A DNA stretch of 64,000 nucleotides from positions 1 through 64,000 of the forward strand of contig NZ_JASKLS010000010.1 of NCBI RefSeq assembly GCF_030124375.1, given 5' to 3'. The DNA comes from Sinorhizobium sp. 6-70 (GTDB taxonomy: Bacteria > Pseudomonadota > Alphaproteobacteria > Rhizobiales > Rhizobiaceae). The notes under the pieces were generated by a model. It did no database searches, had not been told where the DNA came from, and saw nothing but the letters and a program-made list of their open reading frames with translations. Positions 9,802 to 18,607 of this stretch are shown one piece after another. The position numbers were made by a program, and so were the translations under genes. Position 1 is the first letter of the stretch. Each line of letters begins with the position of its first letter.

Positions 9802-10641
9802 ATGGTAACCTATATCGAGGCCGGCGCTGCCCCCTACAAGAACACCGGCGTCATCCGTCTTTACGGGCCGGATGATTTCGAAGGCATGCGCAAGGCCTGT
9901 CAGGTGACTGCGCGTTGCCTGGACGAATTGGTATCCCGCGTACGGCCAGGTGTAACGACAGAAGAGATCGATCGCTTCGTTTTCGAATTCGGCATGGACC
10001 ATGCCGCGCTTCCCGCCACGCTCAACTATCGGGGCTATACAAAGTCGTCGTGTACGTCGATCAATCACGTCGTCTGCCATGGTATTCCGAATGAAAAGCC
10101 CTTACGCGAAGGCGACATCGTCAATATCGACGTCACCTATGTCGTTGATGGCTGGCATGGCGATTCCAGCCGCATGTATCCCGTCGGCGAAGTCAAGCGC
10201 GCCGCAGAACGGCTGCTCGATGTCACGCACGAGTGCCTGATGCGCGGCATCGCGGCTGTGCGGCCCGGGGCACGCACCGGTGCGATCGGCGAGGCCATCC
10301 AGGCCTATGCGGAGTCCGAGCGCTGTTCTGTGGTGCGCGACTTTTGCGGCCACGGCGTTGGCCGGCTGTTTCACGACGCTCCGAACATCTTGCATTATGG
10401 TCGCGCCAATGAAGGCCCCGAGCTGCGCGAGGGCATGATCTTTACGATCGAGCCTATGATCAATCTGGGTCGGCCGCACGTGAAGGTTCTGTCGGATGGC
10501 TGGACCGCCGTCACACGCGACCGTTCGCTTTCGGCACAATACGAACACACGGTGGGCGTCACGGCGGACGGCTGCGAGATCTTCACGCTTTCACCAGCCG
10601 GTCTGTTCAAGCCCGGCATTGCTGCCGTGGGCAACGCGTGA
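9802..10641 (+). CDS. map: Methionine aminopeptidase type I
   Basis: Removes the initiator methionine from nascent proteins and is normally essential. All five metal ligands can be seen: two Asp in NIDVTYVVDGWHGDSSR, His in GHGVGRLFHDAP, Glu in FTIEPMI and Glu in QYEHTV. The 279-residue length is a little above the E. coli enzyme (264), the extra being mainly at the ends. Its stop codon overlaps the radC start by four bases (GTGA), indicating translational coupling. Confidence 0.96.
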   Translation: MVTYIEAGAAPYKNTGVIRLYGPDDFEGMRKACQVTARCLDELVSRVRPGVTTEEIDRFVFEFGMDHAALPATLNYRGYTKSSCTSINHVVCHGIPNEKPLREGDIVNIDVTYVVDGWHGDSSRMYPVGEVKRAAERLLDVTHECLMRGIAAVRPGARTGAIGEAIQAYAESERCSVVRDFCGHGVGRLFHDAPNILHYGRANEGPELREGMIFTIEPMINLGRPHVKVLSDGWTAVTRDRSLSAQYEHTVGVTADGCEIFTLSPAGLFKPGIAAVGNA

Positions 10642-11426
10642 CGAGAACGCCGCCCCTCTCCGAAGGCGAACTGCAGCCGACGGACGAGCGGCAGTTCTTT
10701 GCACGGCAGAAGCCGCGCGGCGGCGACGCCGAAGTGAACTCTGCCCCTCCCGCGGAAGCTCACTATCACGGCCATCGCGATCGTCTGCGCGACCGCTACC
10801 GAGAACACGGCGATGCAGCACTCGCGGATTACGAGGTGCTGGAACTCATCCTGTTCAGGCTGATCCCCCGTCGCGATACGAAGCCGATCGCCAAGGCGCT
10901 GCTCGCCCGCTTCGGAACACTCGCAGGCGTTTTCGGCGCGCCGCTCAATCTGCTGCAGGAGGTCAAGGGTGTCGGCGAGTCGGTCGCCCTTGATCTCAAG
11001 CTCATCGCCACAGCCAGCCATCGGATGCTGAAGAGCGAGTTGCGCGACAAGCAGGTCCTGTCATCCTGGAGCGCCGTCATCGACTATTGCCATGCGGCGA
11101 TGGCACATGAGACCCACGAGCAGTTTCGCATCCTCTTCCTCGACAAGCGCAACGCGCTTATTGCCGATGAAGTCCAGCAAAGAGGCACGATCGATCACAC
11201 CCCGGTCTATCCTCGAGAAGTGATCAAGCGCGCACTTGAGCTCTCCGCGACCGCGTTGATCCTGGTCCACAACCATCCCTCCGGCGACCCGACGCCTTCA
11301 CGCGCGGACATCGAGATGACCAAGCTGATCGCCGAAGCCGCCAAACCGCTCGGCATTGCGCTTCACGACCACATCATCATCGGCAAGGACGGGCACGCGA
11401 GCCTCAAGGGCCTTCGGCTGTTTTAG
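10638..11426 (+). CDS. radC: RadC family JAMM-domain protein
   Basis: A 262-residue protein with an N-terminal UPF0758 helix-hairpin-helix part (LLQEVKGVGES) and a C-terminal MPN+/JAMM metallo-domain. The metal-binding motif HNHPSGDPTPSRAD keeps both His and the Asp, so metal binding is expected. The name comes from an E. coli allele later assigned to recG; the real activity of RadC is unresolved. Its GTG start lies inside the stop of map. Confidence 0.93.
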   Translation: MTRTPPLSEGELQPTDERQFFARQKPRGGDAEVNSAPPAEAHYHGHRDRLRDRYREHGDAALADYEVLELILFRLIPRRDTKPIAKALLARFGTLAGVFGAPLNLLQEVKGVGESVALDLKLIATASHRMLKSELRDKQVLSSWSAVIDYCHAAMAHETHEQFRILFLDKRNALIADEVQQRGTIDHTPVYPREVIKRALELSATALILVHNHPSGDPTPSRADIEMTKLIAEAAKPLGIALHDHIIIGKDGHASLKGLRLF

Positions 11427-11473
11427 CCTTGGCCGTGCGGGCGGGGCGAAAGCCGCGCGCTCTGATCTTCCAG

Positions 11474-12520
11474 TCAAATCCATCTGGCGCGGCGGAAGAA
11501 GCGGTAGAGCGTTATGCACACGGCGAAGATTATCGCCAGGACGACAAAATAGCCGTAGCGGAATCTAAGCTCCGGCATCTGCTCGAAGTTCATGCCGTAG
11601 ATACCGGCAATCGCCGTCGGAACCGCGAGAATGGCGGCCCAAGAGGCGAGCTTGCGTGAGATTTCCGTCTGCTCCGACTGGCCGATCATCAAGCTCGCCT
11701 CGAAGGTGAAGGCAAGCACTTCGCGCAACGCGTCGATGTCTTCCTGGACCCGCCGAACATGATCGGTGACATCCCGGAACAGGGGCTGCATCGCCGCCTC
11801 CATGCCCGGAAGCTCAAGGTGCTCGTGCCGGCGGCACACATCCACCAGTGGTACCACCGCATTGCGCAGGCGCAAGAGATTTCGGCGCAGCAGATAAAGC
11901 CGTTCGATATCCGCCTTATCCAACCGGTCGCGCAAAAGCTTATCCTCGAGTTCCTCGACCTCTGCATGGATCGCTTCGACCACCGGCATGTAGTTGTCGA
12001 CGATGAAATCGAGGATCGAATAGAGGATGTAATTCTCGCCGTGGGCGAGTGCTGCTGGCGAGGACTCGCATCTCTGCCTGACCGCCATATAAGAGGTCGA
12101 CGCCCCGTGACGAACGGAAACAATGTAGCCGCGGCCGACGAAAAGATGCGTTTCGCCGAATGCGATTTGATCGTCGGCCATGTGGGCCGTGCGCGCCACG
12201 ACGAAGATCGCGTCGCCGTAGATTTCCAGCTTTGGACGCTGGTGTGCCTTTCCGGCGTCCTCGATCGCCAAGTCGTGGAGATCGAATTCAGCCTGAACCT
12301 GGCGCAGCAGTGCCTTATCGGGTTCGTGCAGGCCGATCCAGATGACAACATTTTCGCGGCCACGCCATTGTCCTGCTTCTTCGATCTCTATGTCACGCAG
12401 GCGCTGCCCGTCCTGGTAGACTGCAGCAGCGACGACCCCCGGGCGGGTCGGCGGAACTGCCGCCTCGGCCTTTGTCACGCCAGCCGCATGACCGGGAACC
12501 GCCGTTGCTTCCGATGCCAT
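11474..12520 (-). CDS. corA: CorA-family divalent cation transporter
   Basis: An inner membrane pentameric channel for Mg2+ or other divalent cations. The large N-terminal cytoplasmic domain is followed by two transmembrane helices at the very C-terminus. The first helix ends in YGMNF, the defining selectivity motif, and a short periplasmic loop (EQMPELRFRYGY) leads into the second. I take the ATG at 12520 (348 residues) because GGAG lies seven bases ahead. ATGs at 12535 and 12580 would extend it by 5 or 20 residues. Zn2+ or Ni2+/Co2+ transport (ZntB-like members) is possible, since the usual downstream MPEL loop is kept but substrate cannot be read from it. It converges on radC. Confidence 0.88.
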   Translation of the reverse strand: MASEATAVPGHAAGVTKAEAAVPPTRPGVVAAAVYQDGQRLRDIEIEEAGQWRGRENVVIWIGLHEPDKALLRQVQAEFDLHDLAIEDAGKAHQRPKLEIYGDAIFVVARTAHMADDQIAFGETHLFVGRGYIVSVRHGASTSYMAVRQRCESSPAALAHGENYILYSILDFIVDNYMPVVEAIHAEVEELEDKLLRDRLDKADIERLYLLRRNLLRLRNAVVPLVDVCRRHEHLELPGMEAAMQPLFRDVTDHVRRVQEDIDALREVLAFTFEASLMIGQSEQTEISRKLASWAAILAVPTAIAGIYGMNFEQMPELRFRYGYFVVLAIIFAVCITLYRFFRRARWI

Positions 12521-12703
12521 TCCTGGGCTCCACATTGCCTTTGCCCGCAAAAACTGAAGGGCGAGGTCATACGCAAACATAGCTTTATTTCAGCACAGGC
12601 GCATCCACGATAGAACAATGCGCATGGTGCTTCATCAAATCGCGCAATTGACGCTATAAACGCCTGCGGGTGGAATTTGCCGCATCGCACAACGATTCTC
12701 TTC

Positions 12704-12742
12704 AGATCATTTCATTGTTTCATTAGAGCAGTGAAATGATCT
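12704..12742. repeat. 11-bp perfect inverted repeat upstream of sthA
   Basis: AGATCATTTCA at 12704-12714 and its exact complement at 12732-12742 are separated by 17 bases. The second arm abuts a RIME-like repeat. It could be a transcription stop for neither neighbour in particular, an operator, or simply part of the repeat mosaic; the sequence alone does not decide. Confidence 0.7.
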
Positions 12743-12805
12743 AACTCTTTGAAATAACACAATTCCGGACGGAAAACCGTTACACACTTTTCCTGGAATT
12801 GCTCT
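12741..12805 (+). repeat. RIME-like intergenic repeat (family 1), copy a
   Basis: A 65-base element beginning CTAACTCTT and ending TTGCTCT. Its core is a long imperfect palindrome (CAATTCCGGA with TCCTGGAATTG) around AAAACCGTTAC. It matches 27151-27214 over its full length, at roughly 80 per cent by eye. The pattern resembles the intergenic mosaic elements known from Rhizobium and Sinorhizobium. It ends 18 bases before the sthA start, so it lies in the 5' leader. Confidence 0.75.
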
Positions 12806-12823
12806 AGCGTACGGGAAGCGTTC

Positions 12824-14227
12824 ATGAACCAGTTCGATCTCATCGTCGTCGGAAGCGGCCCAGCGGGGCGCAGGGGTGCCATCCAGGCCGCGAAACTCGG
12901 TAAGAAGGTGCTCGTCGTCGAGCAGGGCAAGCGCGTCGGCGGGGTGTCCGTCCACACCGGGACTATTCCGTCAAAGACGCTCCGCGAGACCGCGCTTAAC
13001 CTGTCGGGCTGGCGCGAGCGGGGCTTTTACGGCCGCTCTTACCGGGTGAAACAGGAAATCAGCGCCGAAGACCTGCGCCGCCGCCTAATCATCACCCTCA
13101 ACCACGAGGTCGAGGTGCTCGAACACCAGTTCGCGCGAAACCGCGTCCAACATGTGCGCGGCCGCGCAAGTTTCGTGAACCCGACGACGCTGGAGATCCT
13201 CAAGGAGGACGGCGAAAGCATTCCGGTTTCCGCAACGAGCATCCTGCTCGCCGTCGGAACGAAACCTTTTCGCCCGGACTACATTCCCTTCAACGGCAAG
13301 ACCGTCCTCGACAGCGATGAGTTGCTCGATATCGAGGAACTGCCGCGTTCGCTGGTCGTGATCGGCGCGGGTGTCGTCGGCATCGAATACGCAACGATCT
13401 TCAGCGCGCTCGACACGCAAGTCACGGTCATCGATCCCAAGACGACGATGCTCGACTTCATCGACAAGGAGATCGTCGAGGATTTCACCTATCAATTGCG
13501 TGATCGCAACATGAAGCTCAATCTCGGCCAGAAGGCCGAGAAAGTTGAGCGGCGCGAAGACGGTAAGGTGCTGCTTACGCTCGACAATGGCCGCAAGATC
13601 ACGACGGAGATGGTCTTGTTTGCCGCCGGCCGCATCGGCGCGACCGATGCGCTCAACCTTCCGGCAGCCGGGCTCGAAGCGGACAGCCGCGGGCGGCTGA
13701 AGGTGAATCCGGAAACATTCCAGACTTCGGTTCCGAACATTTACGCCGCCGGCGATGTCGTCGGCTTCCCGAGCCTCGCTTCGACCTCGATGGAACAGGG
13801 GCGCGTCGCCGCCCGCGTCGCAGTCGGGGCGATTGCCAAGGAGCCGCAGAAATACTTCCCCTATGGCATCTATGCCGTGCCGGAAATCTCGACCTGCGGC
13901 CTCTCCGAGGAAGAAGTAAAGGAGCGCGGTATTCCTTACGAATGTGGCATTGCGCGGTTCCGGGAAACGTCGCGCGGGCACATCATGGGGCTCGATGCCG
14001 GTCTCTTGAAAATGATCTTCTCACTGAAGACCCGGCGCTTGCTCGGTGTCCATATTATCGGAGAAGGCGCGACCGAACTCGTGCACATCGGCCAGGCGGT
14101 TCTCAATCTGAAGGGCACCGTCGAGTATTTCGTCGAGAACACGTTCAACTACCCGACGCTCGCCGAGGCCTACAAGATCGCCGGTCTCGACGCGTGGAAC
14201 CGCATGGGCGAAATCAAGACGGCCTAA
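12824..14227 (+). CDS. sthA: Soluble pyridine nucleotide transhydrogenase
   Basis: A flavoprotein that moves reducing equivalents between NADPH and NAD+, mainly to remove excess NADPH. The 467-residue protein has the FAD-binding glycine motif VVGSGPAG at residues 9-16 and a second NAD(P)-binding motif GAGVVGIEYA. The redox cysteine pair of glutathione and lipoamide reductases is missing: GGVSVHTGTIPSK replaces the Cys-containing motif, and this is the mark of SthA. The C-terminal dimerisation domain is complete. The leader contains an inverted repeat and a RIME-like repeat. A terminator follows at 14253. Identification is firm. Confidence 0.93.
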   Translation: MNQFDLIVVGSGPAGRRGAIQAAKLGKKVLVVEQGKRVGGVSVHTGTIPSKTLRETALNLSGWRERGFYGRSYRVKQEISAEDLRRRLIITLNHEVEVLEHQFARNRVQHVRGRASFVNPTTLEILKEDGESIPVSATSILLAVGTKPFRPDYIPFNGKTVLDSDELLDIEELPRSLVVIGAGVVGIEYATIFSALDTQVTVIDPKTTMLDFIDKEIVEDFTYQLRDRNMKLNLGQKAEKVERREDGKVLLTLDNGRKITTEMVLFAAGRIGATDALNLPAAGLEADSRGRLKVNPETFQTSVPNIYAAGDVVGFPSLASTSMEQGRVAARVAVGAIAKEPQKYFPYGIYAVPEISTCGLSEEEVKERGIPYECGIARFRETSRGHIMGLDAGLLKMIFSLKTRRLLGVHIIGEGATELVHIGQAVLNLKGTVEYFVENTFNYPTLAEAYKIAGLDAWNRMGEIKTA

Positions 14228-14252
14228 AGCTGCCTTTAGCGGGTTCTTTTTC

Positions 14253-14274
14253 AGCCGCCGCTTCGGCGGCTTTT
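14253..14274 (+). terminator. Rho-independent terminator of sthA
   Basis: AGCCGCCG and CGGCGGCT pair around the loop CTT, followed by TTTT, 26 bases after the sthA stop. Confidence 0.85.
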
Positions 14275-14290
14275 CATTCTCAAAGGAACA

Positions 14291-14310
14291 GGCCGCCCCG
14301 AGAGGCGGCC
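14291..14310 (-). terminator. Probable terminator of tig
   Basis: GGCCGCC and GGCGGCC form a 7-bp stem 27 bases downstream of the tig stop. The T-run on the minus strand is interrupted, so the stop may work in both directions together with the neighbouring sthA hairpin. Confidence 0.6.
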
Positions 14311-14336
14311 TCTTTAATTCTCGCAGAAAGAACCGA

Positions 14337-15818
14337 TTATTCGGCGCTTTCGTCAGCAGCCTTCTTCTTCGCCGGAGCCTTCTTCTTCGGTGCTGCGGCT
14401 TCCTCGCCTTCAGCAGCCTCGGCCTTTGCCGCAGCCTTCTTCTTGGCAGGCGCCTTCTTGGCGGCCGGCTTGTCTTCGGCTTCCTCGTCGTCAGCCATCA
14501 GCTCTTCCTTGGAAACCGACTTGTCGGTTACCGAGATTTCGGAAAGCAGGTGATCCACGACCTTCTCTTCGAACAGAGGCGCGCGCAACGAAGCAGCCGC
14601 GCCGGGGGTGTTCTTGAAGTAGTCGAGGATCTGCTTCTCCTGGCCCGGGAACTGGCGCAGCTGTTCGAACAGCGAGCGCTGCATTTCGTCGTCGCTCACC
14701 TGAACGCCTGCCTTTTCGCCGATTTCGGAGAGAACGAGACCGAGGCGGACACGACGCTCGGCGAGCTTGCGGTACTCGGCGCGAGCTTCCTCTTCCGTCG
14801 TCTCTTCATCGGCGAAGGTCTTGCCGGCCTGCTGCAGGTCGGTGTTGATCTGGCGCCAGATGTTTTCGAATTCGGCGTCGACGAGGCGCTCGGGCGTCTC
14901 GAACTGGTAGAGTTCGTCAAGCTGGTCGAGGATCTGGCGCTTGACCTTCTGGCGGGTGACCGAGCCGTACTGGCTTTCGATCTGGCCGCGAACGATTTCC
15001 TTCAGCTTGTCGGCCGATTCGAGGCCAAGCTTGGTCGCGAGCTCGTCGTTGATCTCGAGCGCAGCGGCGGCGGCGACGTCCTTCACCGTGATGTCGAAGG
15101 TTGCTTCCTTGCCGGCGAGGTTTGCGGCCGGATAGTCGGCCGGGAAGGTTACGGTGATCGTCTTTTCATCACCGGCCTTGGCGCCGACGAGCTGCTCTTC
15201 GAAGCCCGGAATGAAGCGATTGGAGCCGAGGACCAGTTCCGCGTCCTCATCCTTGCCGCCATCGAAGGCAACGCCGTCGACCTTGCCGAGATAGTCGATG
15301 GTGACGCGGTCGCCATTGGCGGCCTTGCCCTTCTTGGACTCGTAGGTGCGGGCGCTTTCGGCGATGCGCAGAATCTGTTCGTTGACCTCGTCTTCGGCGA
15401 CATCGACGACTTCGCGGACAACCTTGATGCCGCTCACATCCTTGAGCTCGAACTTCGGGATAACCTCGTAGGCAACCGTGAATTCGAGATCGGCCTCGGC
15501 ATTGAGGATCTTGTTGGCTTCGGCCTCGTCCTCGGTCATCGCGATTTCCGGCTGCGTTGCCGACTTCTCGCCGCGCTCCGTCAGGATTTCGGTCGGCTTG
15601 TCACGAACGATCTCATTGACGAGATCAGCCATGATCGACTTGCCGTAGACCTTCTTCAGGTGCGCAACCGGCACCTTGCCCGGACGGAAGCCGTTGATGC
15701 GGACGCGGTCCTTCACTTCGGCCAGACGCTCATTCATCCGAGCTTCCATGTCCTTGGCCGGGATGACGACCTTAAGTTCGCGCTTCAGCCCTTGAGCGAG
15801 CGTTTCGATAACCTGCAT
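14337..15818 (-). CDS. tig: Trigger factor (ribosome-associated chaperone)
   Basis: Binds near the ribosomal exit tunnel and shields nascent chains. In the 493-residue product the ribosome-binding loop GFRPGKVP is near residues 43-50. An FKBP-type prolyl isomerase domain follows (about 155-240), then the helical chaperone arms. The C-terminus is unusual: about 45 residues of Lys/Ala/Glu-rich repeats with PAKKKAA twice, a low-complexity tail common in rhizobial trigger factors but absent from E. coli. The ATG at 15818 has AAGG eight bases upstream; a TTG two codons earlier is less likely. clpP is not next to it here; a tRNA-Leu gene precedes it. Confidence 0.95.
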   Translation of the reverse strand: MQVIETLAQGLKRELKVVIPAKDMEARMNERLAEVKDRVRINGFRPGKVPVAHLKKVYGKSIMADLVNEIVRDKPTEILTERGEKSATQPEIAMTEDEAEANKILNAEADLEFTVAYEVIPKFELKDVSGIKVVREVVDVAEDEVNEQILRIAESARTYESKKGKAANGDRVTIDYLGKVDGVAFDGGKDEDAELVLGSNRFIPGFEEQLVGAKAGDEKTITVTFPADYPAANLAGKEATFDITVKDVAAAAALEINDELATKLGLESADKLKEIVRGQIESQYGSVTRQKVKRQILDQLDELYQFETPERLVDAEFENIWRQINTDLQQAGKTFADEETTEEEARAEYRKLAERRVRLGLVLSEIGEKAGVQVSDDEMQRSLFEQLRQFPGQEKQILDYFKNTPGAAASLRAPLFEEKVVDHLLSEISVTDKSVSKEELMADDEEAEDKPAAKKAPAKKKAAAKAEAAEGEEAAAPKKKAPAKKKAADESAE

Positions 15819-15994
15819 GTTCAAACCTTCATTTCACGTTGACAGTGCTCTTGCCTCGAAAGGCCTGGCGAGCACGTGAGCCGATCCATTTGCCGGGAGT
15901 GGCTTTACGCAATTCCTTGACCGTTTTGCAAGCAAAATGGCACTCCGCCTACCCTCTTCACCGTCGAATTCCGACGTTTGGCTGCATGTTGTCC

Positions 15995-16079
<85 letters not shown>

Positions 16080-16306
16080 GTTCAGACAACCACACCGCCT
16101 GATCGCATTTCCCGCAAGACAACCAGCGGGAGCACCGCGGATATTCTGGACATGCGAAGGGTTCGGGCTTTCCCGAGCGCGGCGTCTCTATATCACTCGT
16201 TTTTCCCGGATCAAAGAGAAAATGCGCGACCACACAGGCCCGCGTCTTCGCCGTTGCCTCAATCATTCTAAACCAAGAAGCCGGCAACAACATGAAGCGT
16301 GCGCCA

Positions 16307-16900
16307 TCAATATAGCGGCTCCTGGTAGATCGGTGCTCCGTCTACGGAGACCTGCCGGATCTGGGCACGCCCATCCGGATCCACACGCACGTTGACTGAA
16401 AGCGCATGGGCGCTGCGCGCGTTTTCGAGGACACGGCCCTCGCCTTCCGGCACGTAATAGCGCTCAATACCGTAGTTCGGATAGAACGTTGATGGCGGCG
16501 CGCCTGATGACGGGTAGTACGAGAACGGCAGCGATCTGATCACGATGCTGTCCGTGGTTTGCGCGAGCGGGCTGAACGATGCCTCGACCGGCCCCCAGAA
16601 GCCGTCGGGCTGCTGTTTGAGCCGCACGAAGAGCTCCGCCTTCGTGGCGCCCTCAGGCAAGGCTCCTGAGATGACGTCCGGTGAAATGCGAGAGATATCG
16701 TAGCTCAGAGTGACATAGTCACCGCGCAAGAGGTCGCGCGGATCGATTGGCGCACTTCTCAAAAGCACGTCCTTGCCGTTGCGCAGGATCGAAGCGCGGC
16801 TTTCGATCATGTATCCAATGACGGCGGTTTGCAGCACAGCGACAACGAGGGCCGCGACGAAGGGATTGCGCCAGCGGGCGACAGGCAAAGCACCGCTCAT
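16307..16900 (-). CDS. GDYXXLXY-motif membrane-anchored protein
   Basis: A 197-residue protein with one N-terminal membrane segment (FVAALVVAVLQTAVIGYMI) and a periplasmic domain that contains GDYVTLSY, the motif naming this family of unknown function. It nearly always follows a DUF2157 or DUF4401 membrane protein gene, as here. The ATG at 16900 overlaps the stop of the upstream gene (ATGA), so the pair is translationally coupled. Conserved charged and tyrosine residues suggest a structured extracytoplasmic domain that acts with its partner. No enzymatic role is evident. Confidence 0.82.
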   Translation of the reverse strand: MSGALPVARWRNPFVAALVVAVLQTAVIGYMIESRASILRNGKDVLLRSAPIDPRDLLRGDYVTLSYDISRISPDVISGALPEGATKAELFVRLKQQPDGFWGPVEASFSPLAQTTDSIVIRSLPFSYYPSSGAPPSTFYPNYGIERYYVPEGEGRVLENARSAHALSVNVRVDPDGRAQIRQVSVDGAPIYQEPLY

Positions 16901-18000
16901 TGCGAAGCCTCCCGCACGTGCCCAAGCCTTCGCTCGACACGGATGACGAGCCACGCCACAAGCGCAACGACCACTCCGGCAATGAGGAAGAATCCCGATG
17001 TGCCGAGGATCGATCCAAGCGTCTCGAAAGCCAGATACAAAATCTCCGCGGCAAATACCGCGTAGGCCAAATAGCGAACTGCGCCGTTACGCGCTCCGGC
17101 AAGACCTATGCCTGCGAGGGCTACGGCAAGCAGGCCGACACCGACGGCGATTTCGGCCCAAGCGCTTTCCACTTCGCTTTGCAGAGCGGCGAGGCCGACG
17201 ACGGCGACGGCGAAGGAATAGAACGACGGGGCGGAACCAGCCTCGGAAGCCAGGCCATACAGCGGCGATCGCGGCAGCGACGCGAGCAGAAAGGCGATCA
17301 AGCCGGCGGCGAAGAAGGCGATTGCGAGCCAGATCTCGGGGTTGTCGACGTAGAGCGCGCCTAGCCAGGCGACGCAGAGAAGATAAGCCAGATGGCGCGT
17401 ACGTGCTGCATCGGTGTAGCGCACCAGCGTGAGCACGATGACCGCTAGGACCGGCACGAGCCAGAAATAGGCCTCAATCGCCGGAACAAGCCCTCCGCTG
17501 TCGAACAGCGTAACAAGAAACGCCCAGGCAAGGCACGCGGCAATCGTCGTGACCGCAGCCGACGCGAAGGCCGCGGCCGACAGGCAGGCCCCGGCGAACC
17601 AGAGAAGCATCGCATCCGCCGCGTCGCCGGACAGATGGTACATCTGGCCGACAAGCGCGATGCCGGCACCGAAGGACATCGTGCCGAGAATAAGCAACGC
17701 CGCGCCAACCGCCTTGGCTCCCCGCCCGAGGAAATAGGCGGCGAGAAAATGGAAGAGCCAGATCAAGACGACGACGCCTGCGACCCTGGCAAGGCGCGGC
17801 AATGCTTCCCAATTCGCCGCGACAAGCAGCAAGAGCGAGGCCGAAAGCAGAAGCGCGGCCAGCGCCAACAGGACACGGCCGACGCTGAAAGTGGAGTCGC
17901 GCGCATCATATTCCGCGAGCATCGCACTTGCCGACGACTGGGGAAGCAGGCCGAGATCCACCCAGCGCCTCAGATCCCGTTCCATGCGTCCGCGATACAT
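16897..18000 (-). CDS. DUF2157 polytopic membrane protein
   Basis: A 367-residue inner membrane protein. About 60 soluble residues at the N-terminus form a predicted helical DUF2157 region (RDLRRWVDLGLLPQSSASAM). After that come roughly ten hydrophobic segments rich in Ala, Leu and Val. The ATG at 18000 has GGAGG just upstream; the frame stays open further upstream but without a plausible start. Function is unknown in the family. The fixed pairing with the downstream GDYXXLXY protein suggests a two-component membrane complex. Confidence 0.82.
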   Translation of the reverse strand: MYRGRMERDLRRWVDLGLLPQSSASAMLAEYDARDSTFSVGRVLLALAALLLSASLLLLVAANWEALPRLARVAGVVVLIWLFHFLAAYFLGRGAKAVGAALLILGTMSFGAGIALVGQMYHLSGDAADAMLLWFAGACLSAAAFASAAVTTIAACLAWAFLVTLFDSGGLVPAIEAYFWLVPVLAVIVLTLVRYTDAARTRHLAYLLCVAWLGALYVDNPEIWLAIAFFAAGLIAFLLASLPRSPLYGLASEAGSAPSFYSFAVAVVGLAALQSEVESAWAEIAVGVGLLAVALAGIGLAGARNGAVRYLAYAVFAAEILYLAFETLGSILGTSGFFLIAGVVVALVAWLVIRVERRLGHVREASQ

Positions 18001-18190
18001 CTTGCCTCCGGACCTGTGTTCCCGATGCGGTAGGGCATTTTCCAAACGCCTCGCTGAGTTTACAAAATAACAAATCGGTAAAAATGGCGAGAGAAAACAA
18101 CAGACCGCTGCATTCCTGCCGCGCGATCCACCTCCCTTATGGGAGCCTGCAAACGGGCTTGCGCGCGCCGCATATCTTCCATGCGGATAT

Positions 18191-18223
18191 TGCACTGCAC
18201 AAATCGATTTGAGATGGCTATAT
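18191..18223 (+). promoter_or_regulatory. Putative promoter and 13-mer motif ahead of small RNA 1
   Basis: TGCACTGCACAAA at 18191-18203 recurs exactly at 19400-19412, upstream of the second DUF1127 gene. CTATAT at 18218-18223 is a good -10 box but no matching -35 is present, as at activator-dependent promoters. AAATCGATT, then ATATTC, then ACCATCA are shared with the region before the first DUF1127 gene (18881-18902). A 7-bp hairpin (18269-18288) lies between this promoter and the RNA. Confidence 0.5.
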
Positions 18224-18324
18224 TCACACCATCAAAGGCGACGAGAGGTGACGAACCGAACGAACGCCGGCGGGCTTGGTCGCCCGCCCCCGGAACCCCG
18301 GAAAGACCCGAGCGGAAGCTCGAT

Positions 18325-18446
18325 GAATTCGGAGCAGCGTACTCCTCCTCCCAACGCTTCTCCGATAAGATTGGCAACACTCCTCCTCCCGGTTGCCAAT
18401 CACTTACATGACGCCCGCTGGACCTCCTCCCCCAGCGGGCGTTTTG
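18325..18446 (+). ncRNA. Small RNA 1 with three loop-exposed anti-Shine-Dalgarno motifs
   Basis: Three consecutive hairpins carry CCTCC motifs in their loops. Hairpin 1: TCGGAG and CTCCGA plus GCGT/ACGC close ACTCCTCCTCCCA. Hairpin 2: GATTGGCAAC and GTTGCCAATC (18369-18401) close ACTCCTCCTCCCG. Hairpin 3: CGCCCGCTGG and CCAGCGGGCG (18412-18441) close ACCTCCTCCC and end in TTTT, so it is also the terminator. Stem bases change between the two copies while pairing is kept, whereas loops are unchanged, which indicates a functional RNA. The architecture matches the alphaproteobacterial cuckoo RNAs, known as the alpha-r14 family in Sinorhizobium, which repress translation by pairing with ribosome binding sites. 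The exact 5' end is not determined. Confidence 0.85.
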
Positions 18447-18607
18447 CTTTCCCCGTCCTGACCGCGCATGAGTTCGCGAGAGCCTGTCCGATTGCACAAT
18501 ATTTCAGCAGTTTGGCGGCGTTGCGCGCTCAAGGCATGCGTTAAATGCATAGGTGCCATTCGGCGCGCGCCTCTACACAAAATGCGTGTCCCACCGTACC
18601 TTACAAC

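Noticed and set aside
14550..15842. A 430-codon open frame opposite tig
   Set aside because: Shadow of a highly biased gene; trigger factor on the minus strand explains the region fully.
18060..18497. A 145-codon open frame antisense to small RNA 1
   Set aside because: It spans a promoter, hairpins and terminator of the RNA and has no plausible product.
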